NCBI GenBank assembly: GCA_002362735.1
Contig: DEUU01000327.1
Coordinates: 1 to 5,831 of the forward strand
Origin: Dehalococcoidia bacterium UBA3254
GTDB taxonomy: Bacteria; Chloroflexota; Dehalococcoidia; Dehalococcoidales; UBA3254
Length of the DNA: 5,831 bases
Reading direction: 5' to 3'
In this document: piece by piece, positions 1 through 5,831 of the stretch
How positions within the stretch are numbered: position 1 is the first letter of the stretch
How the letters are laid out: every line of letters begins with the position of its first letter
Made by a program: the position numbers and the translations under genes
The notes under the pieces: model-generated
What the model was told of the DNA's origin: nothing
The model's database searches: none
What the model saw: only the letters and a program-made list of their open reading frames with translations

Positions 1-781
1 GCTGTCGTTCGATTCCGGCACATAGCGGATGAGTCGTTGGGAAATTCATCCAGACTTGACCGGTAAGGACCGGCGCGCAGAGAGTTTCAGCCAATTCCAC
101 CATTGACTCAACCATTTGTGGATGCCGACCGGCATAGCCTGTCACAATTAACGGATTCTCAGACTTAATCAGCTCATCGGCAATCTGTGTGATTTTTTCA
201 TCGGCTATAGGCGCCGGGGATGGAATGGAAAAACGCAGCGGCGTCTTAGACCGTTCCGCCTCTGAAGCCAGGTATAAGAAAGGATAATACAGATAGACCG
301 GACCGCAAGGTTCCGTGCAGGCGATTTGGAAAGCTTTTTGAAGAACTTCCTGGATGTTTTCATCTGGACGGATCTCATGGTCCCACTTCACGTTATTCCT
401 GACAATATACCCCTGGTCATAAGGTTCGCCCTGCCAGTTTACGCGCTCTCCCTGAGGAAAGAAACCGGCCATTAGTACCGCCGGAACGCGAGCCCATTGA
501 GCATTATGTATGGCACCCCCTATTTGTAAGGTGCCCAATTCGCCGTGCACCATTACCAGTTGTGGGTGACCGGATACCATATAGTGTCCGATGCAGGCGG
601 ACATAGCTACCGATTCATGTAAACAAAGTATCAGGCGCGGAGATTTTTCTTTTGCTGACCTTTTTTGAGAGATCACTGCCTGGACTGGTGATGAATCTAT
701 TCCCGGATTAAAAAAAATCGTATCTATACCATTGGCATTTAAGAATTCAACCAGAGCTTCGGCACGGGTATACTTTTCCAT
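1..781 (-). CDS. ThDP-dependent enzyme, benzoylformate decarboxylase-like, N-terminal part (cut by left edge)
   Basis: Only the first 260 codons are in the window; the gene continues past base 1. The start ATG (781-779) has GGAG (793-790) with an 8-nt spacer. The protein looks like the N-terminal Pyr domain of a thiamine diphosphate enzyme (about residues 5-165) followed by the beginning of the central domain (from about 185). Visible landmarks are GIDTIFFNPG (18-27), the cofactor-activating glutamate in LHES (Glu56), and VHGELGT...GGAIHNAQ (78-95). These recall benzoylformate decarboxylase (BFD): His79 falls where BFD has its active-site His70, and NFPTTHP near residue 247 resembles BFD's FPTRHP. 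The BFD active-site Ser26 position appears to be Ile28. The ThDP-binding GDG motif would lie outside the window. No signal peptide is visible, so it is probably cytoplasmic. It is divergent from the flavoprotein gene at 901. Acetolactate-synthase-like or cyclic-dione-cleaving relatives are alternatives. ThDP family is secure; substrate is unknown. Confidence 0.88.
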   Translation of the reverse strand, partial: MEKYTRAEALVEFLNANGIDTIFFNPGIDSSPVQAVISQKRSAKEKSPRLILCLHESVAMSACIGHYMVSGHPQLVMVHGELGTLQIGGAIHNAQWARVPAVLMAGFFPQGERVNWQGEPYDQGYIVRNNVKWDHEIRPDENIQEVLQKAFQIACTEPCGPVYLYYPFLYLASEAERSKTPLRFSIPSPAPIADEKITQIADELIKSENPLIVTGYAGRHPQMVESMVELAETLCAPVLTGQVWMNFPTTHPLCAGIERQ

Positions 782-810
782 CTCATTTTCTCCATGATCT
801 TCTGGCGGTA

Positions 811-839
811 ATTATAAACTCTTAATTCTGATAAGTAAA
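811..839 (-). promoter_or_regulatory. Predicted sigma-70-type promoter of the ThDP enzyme gene
   Basis: Read on the minus strand, TTTACT (839-834) and a perfect TATAAT (816-811) are separated by 17 bp. Transcription would begin near 804, leaving a leader of about 22 nt that contains the GGAG ribosome binding site before the ATG at 781. The -35 box matches the TTGACA consensus at four of six positions. Confidence 0.6.
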
Positions 840-860
840 TAATACCTGAAGGTAATATTT
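837..860. promoter_or_regulatory. 24-bp imperfect palindrome, candidate operator
   Basis: The left arm AAATAATACCT (837-847) and right arm AGGTAATATTT (850-860) are inverted repeats matching at 10 of 11 positions, around a central GA. The site lies in the divergent intergenic region, touches the -35 box of the minus-strand promoter and sits 40 bp before the plus-strand start at 901, so a bound dimeric regulator could affect both genes. That it is an operator is inferred from symmetry and position; I do not recognise it as the site of a known regulator. Confidence 0.45.
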
Positions 861-900
861 TGATTGATATTTAAATGATAAATGGAATATCCTGTTAGTA

Positions 901-1938
901 ATGAAAAAACTAAAAGTGATTGTGGTCGGCGGAGGGCCCGCCGGATGCGCAGCAGCTTATCGTCTGGCAGGAGATTCAATAGATGTGACCGTCGTAGAAA
1001 GCGGTCAGCCCGGGAAAGATAAGACCTGCGGCGATGCTTTGGTCCCCTCCGCCATTAACCTGATAGGCCGGTTTGGAATTGGAAGCGACCGGATTCAAGC
1101 CCTGGGAGGACGCCGCTTTCATAATGTTGACCTTTATCAAAACGAGACATTATTCTGGCGTTTTGATAATGAACAGAATCAAGGATGGGTGGTGCCGCGA
1201 AAAATTATCGATCAGGAAATCCGAAATACCATTAGCTCCCTGGTTTCAATTCAATATAAGACCACCGTTACCGGCCTCACAACAGATCAGTCAGGAGAAA
1301 TGAAGTTATCTTTGAAACTAAAAGACGGAAACCTGGATGATGTTACAGGCGATGCTGTGATACTCGCTACCGGGTCCGCAAACGAACTCTCCTGTAATCT
1401 GGGCATAGACGGCAGTCCTGTCAAAGGGGTTTCTATTTCTGCCTATGCGGAGATGGCTGCTGGAGATTCTCTCATTTTTCAATTCCTGGAATCCTGTCAG
1501 CCGGGTTACCGCTGGATATTTCCTGTATCTGAGAAAACGGTTAATTCAGGTGTCTGGCTGCGGTCGGAAAAGCCTAATATTAATCTCAAAGGTATGGGCG
1601 AGGACCTGTTAGCCCACTTTGGAGCCCGGCGATTTGGAAAATGGAGGGGAGGCTGGGAACCCCTCTGGAGTGGTACGAGATCACCGCGGCATCATCCATG
1701 CGGAATCGTAAGCTGCGGAGACGCTGCAGGTCTGGTCAACCCTTTTACCGGGGAAGGAATGACCGCTGCCTTAGCCAGTGGAGAACAAGCTGGTATAGCC
1801 ATATCCCGTTACCTGAGGGAAAACAAGGACCCCGATAAATTGGAAGCGTATTCACAATGGGTAAACGAATATTTCATCCGCCAGTATAGTCTGGAAAGCT
1901 GGAAACCCTGGGGGAAACTAAGCGGAATTGACACCTGA
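901..1938 (+). CDS. Geranylgeranyl-reductase-family FAD-dependent oxidoreductase
   Basis: This is a 345-residue flavoprotein of the geranylgeranyl reductase/UbiH-like (PHBH-fold) superfamily, whose members reduce isoprenoid double bonds or hydroxylate substrates; in an anaerobe reduction is more likely. Residues 6-20 carry the N-terminal Rossmann GGGPAG, with Glu33 at the end of strand 2 as the expected ribose ligand. CGDALVP (43-49) matches the conserved segment after it, VILATGS (153-159) is the second nucleotide-contacting strand, and GYRWIFP (202-208) is the reductase-family substrate-pocket motif. GDAAGLVNPFTGEGM (273-287) contacts the FAD pyrophosphate and ribityl chain. No transmembrane segment or signal peptide is seen. 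The ATG at 901 is the only ATG usable in this frame, because an in-frame TGA lies at 865-867; its ribosome binding site is weak. The C-terminus after the FAD motif is short (about 58 residues) compared with family members of roughly 380-400. Substrate is unknown. Confidence 0.87.
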   Translation: MKKLKVIVVGGGPAGCAAAYRLAGDSIDVTVVESGQPGKDKTCGDALVPSAINLIGRFGIGSDRIQALGGRRFHNVDLYQNETLFWRFDNEQNQGWVVPRKIIDQEIRNTISSLVSIQYKTTVTGLTTDQSGEMKLSLKLKDGNLDDVTGDAVILATGSANELSCNLGIDGSPVKGVSISAYAEMAAGDSLIFQFLESCQPGYRWIFPVSEKTVNSGVWLRSEKPNINLKGMGEDLLAHFGARRFGKWRGGWEPLWSGTRSPRHHPCGIVSCGDAAGLVNPFTGEGMTAALASGEQAGIAISRYLRENKDPDKLEAYSQWVNEYFIRQYSLESWKPWGKLSGIDT

Positions 1939-2149
1939 TCACTATCAATTCAGCTACCAGCCGACCTGAGCATCTTTCCTACCGGTGACAATGTTATCTT
2001 AGCTGTTAATTCAGTAAGCAATAGAACAGCGTCAATGACAAAAATCTCGCGGGTAAAGGGCGGGTTAAAGAGGAGCGGGAGGAGGTTGTCGCAGATGGGA
2101 TTGTACACTCTCACATCGGACATTATCTTCGTGTTCGGACAGGCATCCA

Positions 2150-2158
2150 TGTTATAAT
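2150..2158 (+). promoter_or_regulatory. Predicted extended -10 promoter of the molybdoenzyme gene
   Basis: TGT directly followed by a perfect TATAAT (2153-2158) forms an extended -10 element, which can work without a good -35 box; none is evident about 17 bp upstream. Transcription would begin near 2165, giving a leader of about 70 nt before the ATG at 2236. The gene therefore probably has its own promoter, separate from the flavoprotein gene. Confidence 0.5.
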
Positions 2159-2166
2159 GGCCTGGA

Positions 2167-2196
2167 TCGATATCAGACCACTAACCTCGATTTCAG
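2167..2196 (+). repeat. Short direct repeat at the predicted transcription start, candidate regulator site
   Basis: TCGATATCAG (2167-2176) and TCGATTTCAG (2187-2196) differ at one base and are spaced exactly 20 bp apart, close to two helical turns. They lie just downstream of the predicted -10 element, where a bound protein could block transcription. The pair is flanked by a TGGATC/GATCCA inverted repeat (2163-2168 and 2199-2204). Function is inferred only from spacing and position. Confidence 0.35.
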
Positions 2197-2235
2197 CAGA
2201 TCCAACGAACAATTTTTGAGCTTACAGGAGAATTC

Positions 2236-4836
2236 ATGGAATCCGCAAAAACAGTTATTAAATCTCTTAGCCTGGGGGGAGTTACGGGGGGAGGTGTACC
2301 CTGCGCCGTAGATGTTAAGGATGGGAAAATCATCCGGATCCGGCCTTTACATTTTGATTGGAAGTTCGATAAAAAACAGTTTAATAATTGGAAACTAAAC
2401 CGGAACGGAAAGACGCTTGAGCCGCTGATGAAATCACTGCCACCCCCTTTTTCACTGGCCTATAAAAAGAGGACTTATTCTCCCAACCGGATTAAATATC
2501 CCTTAAAAAGAGTGGACTGGGACCCCAACGGTGAAAGAAATCCCCAGAATAGAGGCATCAGTAAATACAAACGGATCTCCTGGGATGAAGCCACCGATAT
2601 CATCGCCGGAGAGATTAAAAGGGTTATTAAAGCCTACGGCCCCTTATCAATTCTGGCCCAGGGTGACGGCCATGCCGAGTGCCGTTCCCTCAACCCACCT
2701 CACGGATGCCAGACTTTGCTTCTCGACAAGCTGGGAGGTTACACGCAGCAGGTCCGCAATCCGGATAGCTGGGAGGGATGGTTCTGGGGGTCCAAACATG
2801 TCTGGGGTAATGGAAATGTGGGAATGATGTCCCCTTCCGACAACATTGTTAAAGATATCACCGAATACAGTGAACTGGTTATCTTCTGGGGAGGAGACCC
2901 GGAGACAACCCCCTGGGGCTTTACCGGCCAGGCAGCTACCCGTTTATGCTATTTCTGGAAAGAAGCGGGCATTAAACAGGTCTACATCTGCCCGGATGTA
3001 AACTATGGCTGCGCAGTGCATGCAGATAAATGGATACCTATCCTGCCTAATACAGATGCAGCCTTGCAACTGGCTATCATTTACATTTGGATCAAAGAAG
3101 GTACTTATGATAAAGAGTATGTAAAAACTCATGTGGTCGGTATGGATAAAATCGAAGACTACGTTCTGGGCAAGGAAGATGGAGTCCCCAAAACCCCGGA
3201 ATGGGCTTCAACTAAATGCGGTGTCCCGGAATGGACCATCAAAGCTCTGGCGAGGGATTGGGCATCAAAAAGGACTACTATAGCTCATTATTTCGGAGGA
3301 CCTTTTATAAGAGGCCCTTACTCCCATGAGCCGGCCAGACTGGAATGCGTCTTGCTGGGTATGCAGGGACTGGGAGGACCAGGTATTCACCAGTGCCAGA
3401 TCACTTACCGGGGCACTCCCCGGGCGGTCGGCATCGGCACTGCCAACAGCTATACCGTCGTCCCCAAGATGGCCTCCATGAAACGTCTATACCAGCCTCA
3501 TCAAATAACTCCCCGTTTCCTGGCAAAACAGGGCATTCCCAAGACTCTAATACAGGAAGCCATTCTCCATCCACCGATTTCATACTGGGGATCAGGCGCC
3601 TTCCGTGAACCGGTGGAGGACCAGTTCAAAAAATACACCTATCCCATTCCCAAAGAGAACGGCGGTACTGAAATCCATATGGTCTGGACAGACACTCCCT
3701 GCCGCACCACTTGCTGGAACCACGGGAATGAGACTGTCGAAGCCCTCAGGAGCCCCAAGATCGAATGTATTGTTGCTCAGCATCCCTGGTTGGAAAATGA
3801 CTGTCTCATCGCAGATATTATCTTACCCTCCAATACTACCCTGGAAATGGAGGACATGGTCACCAATATTCGAGAAAGTCTCCAGCCTTCCACCGTAACC
3901 CTTCAGAAACGGGCTATTCCTCCCATCGGTGAATCCAGAACTGACTTTGAGGTGGTCGTGGAGGTCGCAAAAAAAATGGGGCTGGAAAATGAATTGACGG
4001 AAGGTAAAAGTAACCTTGAAGTCGAGAAAGAGTTTTTTAATATCATTGGTTTACCAGACCTGATTAGCTGGAAAGAATTTGAATCAAAAGAGTATGTTGT
4101 TTTCCCTACTGCTAAAGACTGGGAGCAGGACCCGCCCGGGTTCAGGAAGTTCTATGAAGACCCGATAAAGAATTCTCTCCCTACCCCCTCCGGCAAGCTG
4201 GAGTTTTACTCTGCCAGATTGGCACAGTACTTTCCGGATGACATGGAGAGACCGCCGATTCCCAAATGGATCGAAAAGAGCGAGACTCATGATGAGAGAC
4301 TCTCCAGTAAACGGACTGAAAAATATCCTTTACTGGTAATCTCTAACCATGGAAGATGGAGAGTACATTCCCAATGTGATGATATCTCCTGGACGAGGGA
4401 AACTCCTACCTGCAAGGTGAAAGCCTGGGACGGTTATTTATACGAACCTTTGTGGATTCATCCATGGACCGCTAAAGCCAGAAGTATTGAGGATGGAGAT
4501 ATTGTGAAGATCTTCAATGAGCGGGGTATGGTTCTGGCTGGAGCCAGGGTCTGGGAGAGAATCATGCCCGGAGTAGTCTATATTGACCACGGGGCTCGCT
4601 GTGACTGGATTATCCCGGACAAACTGGATAGGGGGGGAGCTATTAATTTGATATCACCCTATGGAGTGACTTCTAAGAACTGCGTGGGAATGGCGAGCAG
4701 CGGCTATCTGGTAGAGGTAGAAAAGGTAACCATGACCCAGATGGAAGAATGGAAAAAGAAATATCCGGAAGCCTTCACCAGAGAGTATGATCCAGCTTCC
4801 GGATTACGCTTTAACGGCTGGGTAGAGACAACTTAG
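2236..4836 (+). CDS. Molybdopterin oxidoreductase, pyrogallol-phloroglucinol transhydroxylase (AthL)-like large subunit
   Basis: This 866-residue protein belongs to the DMSO reductase superfamily and most resembles the large subunit of Pelobacter acidigallici transhydroxylase (875 residues), which moves a hydroxyl group between polyphenols; resorcinol hydroxylase is related. Like AthL it lacks the N-terminal Cys-based [4Fe-4S] motif and a twin-arginine signal, so it should be cytoplasmic and without its own cluster. Signature segments are DPNGERNPQNRG (96-107), ISWDEATDI (114-122), NPDSWEGW (175-182) and DPETTPWG (221-228). By remembered alignment, His146, Asp177 and Tyr406 fall on the AthL catalytic His144, Asp174 and Tyr404, and Ser178 on the molybdenum ligand Ser175. 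The core runs to about residue 650, with ADIILP near 527-532 and a molybdopterin-dinucleotide-binding C-terminal domain at about 690-850. AGGAG (2226-2230), 5 nt before the ATG, supports the start. No small-subunit gene is adjacent. The family call is strong; actual substrate is unproven. Confidence 0.88.
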   Translation: MESAKTVIKSLSLGGVTGGGVPCAVDVKDGKIIRIRPLHFDWKFDKKQFNNWKLNRNGKTLEPLMKSLPPPFSLAYKKRTYSPNRIKYPLKRVDWDPNGERNPQNRGISKYKRISWDEATDIIAGEIKRVIKAYGPLSILAQGDGHAECRSLNPPHGCQTLLLDKLGGYTQQVRNPDSWEGWFWGSKHVWGNGNVGMMSPSDNIVKDITEYSELVIFWGGDPETTPWGFTGQAATRLCYFWKEAGIKQVYICPDVNYGCAVHADKWIPILPNTDAALQLAIIYIWIKEGTYDKEYVKTHVVGMDKIEDYVLGKEDGVPKTPEWASTKCGVPEWTIKALARDWASKRTTIAHYFGGPFIRGPYSHEPARLECVLLGMQGLGGPGIHQCQITYRGTPRAVGIGTANSYTVVPKMASMKRLYQPHQITPRFLAKQGIPKTLIQEAILHPPISYWGSGAFREPVEDQFKKYTYPIPKENGGTEIHMVWTDTPCRTTCWNHGNETVEALRSPKIECIVAQHPWLENDCLIADIILPSNTTLEMEDMVTNIRESLQPSTVTLQKRAIPPIGESRTDFEVVVEVAKKMGLENELTEGKSNLEVEKEFFNIIGLPDLISWKEFESKEYVVFPTAKDWEQDPPGFRKFYEDPIKNSLPTPSGKLEFYSARLAQYFPDDMERPPIPKWIEKSETHDERLSSKRTEKYPLLVISNHGRWRVHSQCDDISWTRETPTCKVKAWDGYLYEPLWIHPWTAKARSIEDGDIVKIFNERGMVLAGARVWERIMPGVVYIDHGARCDWIIPDKLDRGGAINLISPYGVTSKNCVGMASSGYLVEVEKVTMTQMEEWKKKYPEAFTREYDPASGLRFNGWVETT

Positions 4837-4839
4837 ACT

Positions 4840-5526
4840 TCAGGCGTAGCGGCCGCAGCCAATTCCCTCTCCCAGTTTACACCAGACACAGCTGCCCGGA
4901 GCATTTTCGTTGGTCAATAGTTGAGATTCGCAACCACCGCAAAGGCGCTCCTGTCCGGCCTTCATGGGACCGGTACAGGGTGTTATAGTCATGGGGCAGA
5001 CCTGGAGACAGTTGTCGCAATGTTTGCAAAAGTCGGGACGAACGCCGAATGGGAAATCGATATGGCGTTCCTTTCCTCTTCCAACAAAGCCGATTGCCTT
5101 GGCTTTCCAGACCTCGGTACAGACCCGAACACAGCGTCCACATAAAACGCAATCTTCATTGCGGAATGGGTAACGGACCTGTTTGACGCCACAGCGCACC
5201 GCAACATCCTGAATGGCCCGGGAATTCGGAGCTTGAGCTACCAGCAATTCGGCAAGGTTACGACGAAGTCTCCTGATTTTTTCAGTGTTGGTCAGGATTG
5301 TCATCCCTTCCTGAACATTTAGCGTGCAGGAAGTGGTAATTCTGGAACGGCCGTCGACGATATTTTCGACAATACACAACCGGCAAGCGCCTATATCGGA
5401 CAGATTGGGAACGTGACACAGATGTGGAATACAAATGCCATATTCAATGGCTGTATCCAGTACGCTTGACCCCTTATTCGCGCGAATAATAGCTCCGTCA
5501 ATATTCACATTAATACGCTGCTGCAT
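4840..5526 (-). CDS. NuoG-N-like iron-sulfur protein: [2Fe-2S] plus two [4Fe-4S] domains
   Basis: This 228-residue protein carries electrons between a NuoF-like flavin/NADH subunit and a partner. Residues 1-80 form a [2Fe-2S] ferredoxin fold with ligands Cys37, Cys48, Cys51 and Cys67. Two CxxCxxCxxxC motifs (Cys126-Cys136 and Cys167-Cys177) bind [4Fe-4S] clusters, as in NuoG, HydA/HymC-type hydrogenase and formate dehydrogenase N-termini. The His-(Cys)3 cluster region that normally lies between (about 85-120 here) has lost its ligands: only Cys112 remains and there is no His. After the second cluster, Cys184 and the pairs Cys196/Cys199 and Cys213/Cys216 plus Cys224 form an unusual Cys-rich tail. 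No catalytic domain follows, so it is a free-standing electron-transfer subunit, probably cytoplasmic. GAGG lies 7 nt before the ATG at 5526. It begins 17 bp after the NuoF-like stop, so the two are one operon, and it ends 3 bp from the convergent molybdoenzyme stop. Confidence 0.85.
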   Translation of the reverse strand: MQQRINVNIDGAIIRANKGSSVLDTAIEYGICIPHLCHVPNLSDIGACRLCIVENIVDGRSRITTSCTLNVQEGMTILTNTEKIRRLRRNLAELLVAQAPNSRAIQDVAVRCGVKQVRYPFRNEDCVLCGRCVRVCTEVWKAKAIGFVGRGKERHIDFPFGVRPDFCKHCDNCLQVCPMTITPCTGPMKAGQERLCGGCESQLLTNENAPGSCVWCKLGEGIGCGRYA

Positions 5527-5543
5527 CTATATACCTCGCTTTC

Positions 5544-5831
5544 TCAACCGACTATTATGGCATCAAACTTGCATTCCGAGCGGCAGATTCCGCATTTCTG
5601 GCAAAGTTGAGTGTTGATGAGATGCGCTTTCTTCTTTTCGCCCGTAATCGCTCCGTGAACGCATCCCTTTAAACATACCCCGCAACCGGTACATTTTTGG
5701 GAATCAATCGAGTAAGTGACCAGAGATTTACACACTCCAGCCTGACATTTCTTATCTTTAATATGTGACTCATACTCTTTGCGGAAATAGCGCAAAGTGG
5801 TCAGAACCGGATTAGGGGCTGTTTTATGCTT
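5544..5831 (-). CDS. NuoF-like NAD(P)H dehydrogenase subunit, C-terminal ferredoxin domain (cut by right edge)
   Basis: Only the last 95 codons are present; the frame is open to base 5831 with no start, so the gene continues beyond it. The [16 protein letters not shown] segment and the CQAGVCKSL stretch match the end of the NuoF/HymB/HydB-type subunit, which in full carries NADH, FMN and an [4Fe-4S] cluster and oxidises or reduces NAD(P)H. The rest is a two-cluster ferredoxin domain: [11 protein letters not shown] (first) and [11 protein letters not shown] (second), the latter followed by KFDAI, typical of this extended subunit rather than of respiratory complex I NuoF. A TTG at 5795 could be mistaken for a start, but the conserved sequence runs through it. 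It is cotranscribed with the downstream [2Fe-2S] protein. A NuoE-like partner may lie further upstream, outside the window. Confidence 0.85.
   Translation of the reverse strand, partial: KHKTAPNPVLTTLRYFRKEYESHIKDKKCQAGVCKSLVTYSIDSQKCTGCGVCLKGCVHGAITGEKKKAHLINTQLCQKCGICRSECKFDAIIVG

Larger units (their letters stand above)
1939..2235. other. 297-bp intergenic region with no supportable gene
   Basis: No recognisable protein, RNA gene or strong terminator hairpin is visible. The frame of the upstream flavoprotein stays open for 72 codons after its TGA, until a TAA at 2155-2157, but the translation does not resemble the family's C-terminus. A second plus-strand frame is also open through about 2020-2215 without a credible start or family resemblance. 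A purine-rich stretch occupies about 2055-2090. The right end holds the promoter and direct repeat listed separately. It may be decayed coding sequence or simply a long leader region. Confidence 0.5.

Noticed and set aside
1936..1938. TGA as a possible selenocysteine codon extending the flavoprotein
   Set aside because: The downstream translation does not resemble the family's C-terminus, no selenocysteine is expected at this point in the family, and I see no convincing hairpin just after the TGA.
1950..2150. 66-codon open frame on the minus strand in the intergenic region
   Set aside because: It shows no recognisable domain, has no convincing ribosome binding site, and overlaps a region open in several frames; it reads like chance.
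2236..2400. N-terminal [4Fe-4S] motif in the molybdoenzyme
   Set aside because: Only one cysteine (Cys23) occurs in the first 140 residues, so the CxxC-type cluster motif of formate dehydrogenase or nitrate reductase is absent; this fits the AthL branch.
3345..3608. 87-codon plus-strand frame inside the molybdoenzyme gene
   Set aside because: It lies wholly within a well-conserved coding region in another frame, has low-complexity Pro/Ser/His-rich translation and no domain; it is a shadow.
4816..4860. GGCTG...CAGCC inverted repeat and the GCGGCCGC palindrome as a bidirectional terminator
   Set aside because: The 5-bp arms are 35 bases apart, there is no T-run, and the palindrome encodes the Gly-Cys-Gly-Arg end of the minus-strand protein.
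4877..5207. Overlapping 70-90 codon frames on both strands inside the iron-sulfur protein gene
   Set aside because: The frame with three properly spaced iron-sulfur motifs is clearly the real one; the others have no motifs or start signals.
1..5831. tRNA, rRNA, CRISPR array, insertion sequence or attachment site
   Set aside because: No cloverleaf, repeat-spacer pattern, transposase or long terminal inverted repeat was seen on either strand.

Overview
The window holds five protein-coding genes, two of them cut by the window edges, in a mid-GC sequence (I estimate a little under 50% by eye). The enzymes point to a strict anaerobe that handles aromatic or polyphenolic compounds: a molybdenum enzyme of the pyrogallol/phloroglucinol transhydroxylase family, a thiamine-diphosphate enzyme resembling benzoylformate decarboxylase, a geranylgeranyl-reductase-type flavoprotein, and an iron-sulfur NAD(P)H-dehydrogenase-type electron module. 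The strong AGGAG and GGAG ribosome binding sites and the gene content would fit an anaerobic Firmicute of the Desulfitobacterium/Peptococcaceae kind or a syntrophic/sulfate-reducing deltaproteobacterium. I cannot decide between them from the sequence.

Layout. At 1-781 (minus strand, running off the left edge) is the N-terminal 260 residues of a ThDP-dependent decarboxylase/lyase. A 119-bp divergent, AT-rich regulatory region (782-900) follows, with a good minus-strand promoter and a 24-bp imperfect palindrome that looks like an operator. At 901-1938 (plus) is the FAD-dependent reductase. Then come 297 bases (1939-2235) with no gene I can support. They end in an extended -10 promoter and a 20-bp-spaced direct repeat just upstream of the large molybdoenzyme gene at 2236-4836 (plus). 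Only 3 bp after its stop, the oppositely oriented genes begin to end: a [2Fe-2S]/2x[4Fe-4S] protein (4840-5526, minus) and, 17 bp upstream of it, the C-terminus of a NuoF-like protein (5544-5831, minus, running off the right edge). These last two are evidently one operon transcribed from the right.

How they may work together (inference). The molybdoenzyme keeps residues that appear to match the active site of Pelobacter acidigallici transhydroxylase, but no gene for the usual iron-sulfur small subunit lies next to it. The NuoF-like and NuoG-N-like proteins would form a cytoplasmic NAD(P)H/ferredoxin electron module. The BFD-like enzyme would decarboxylate or cleave a 2-keto compound, and the flavoprotein would reduce a double bond. 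Together they suggest an accessory locus for anaerobic modification of a hydroxylated aromatic or cyclic compound. The substrate is unknown. All family comparisons were made from memory, without alignments or searches.
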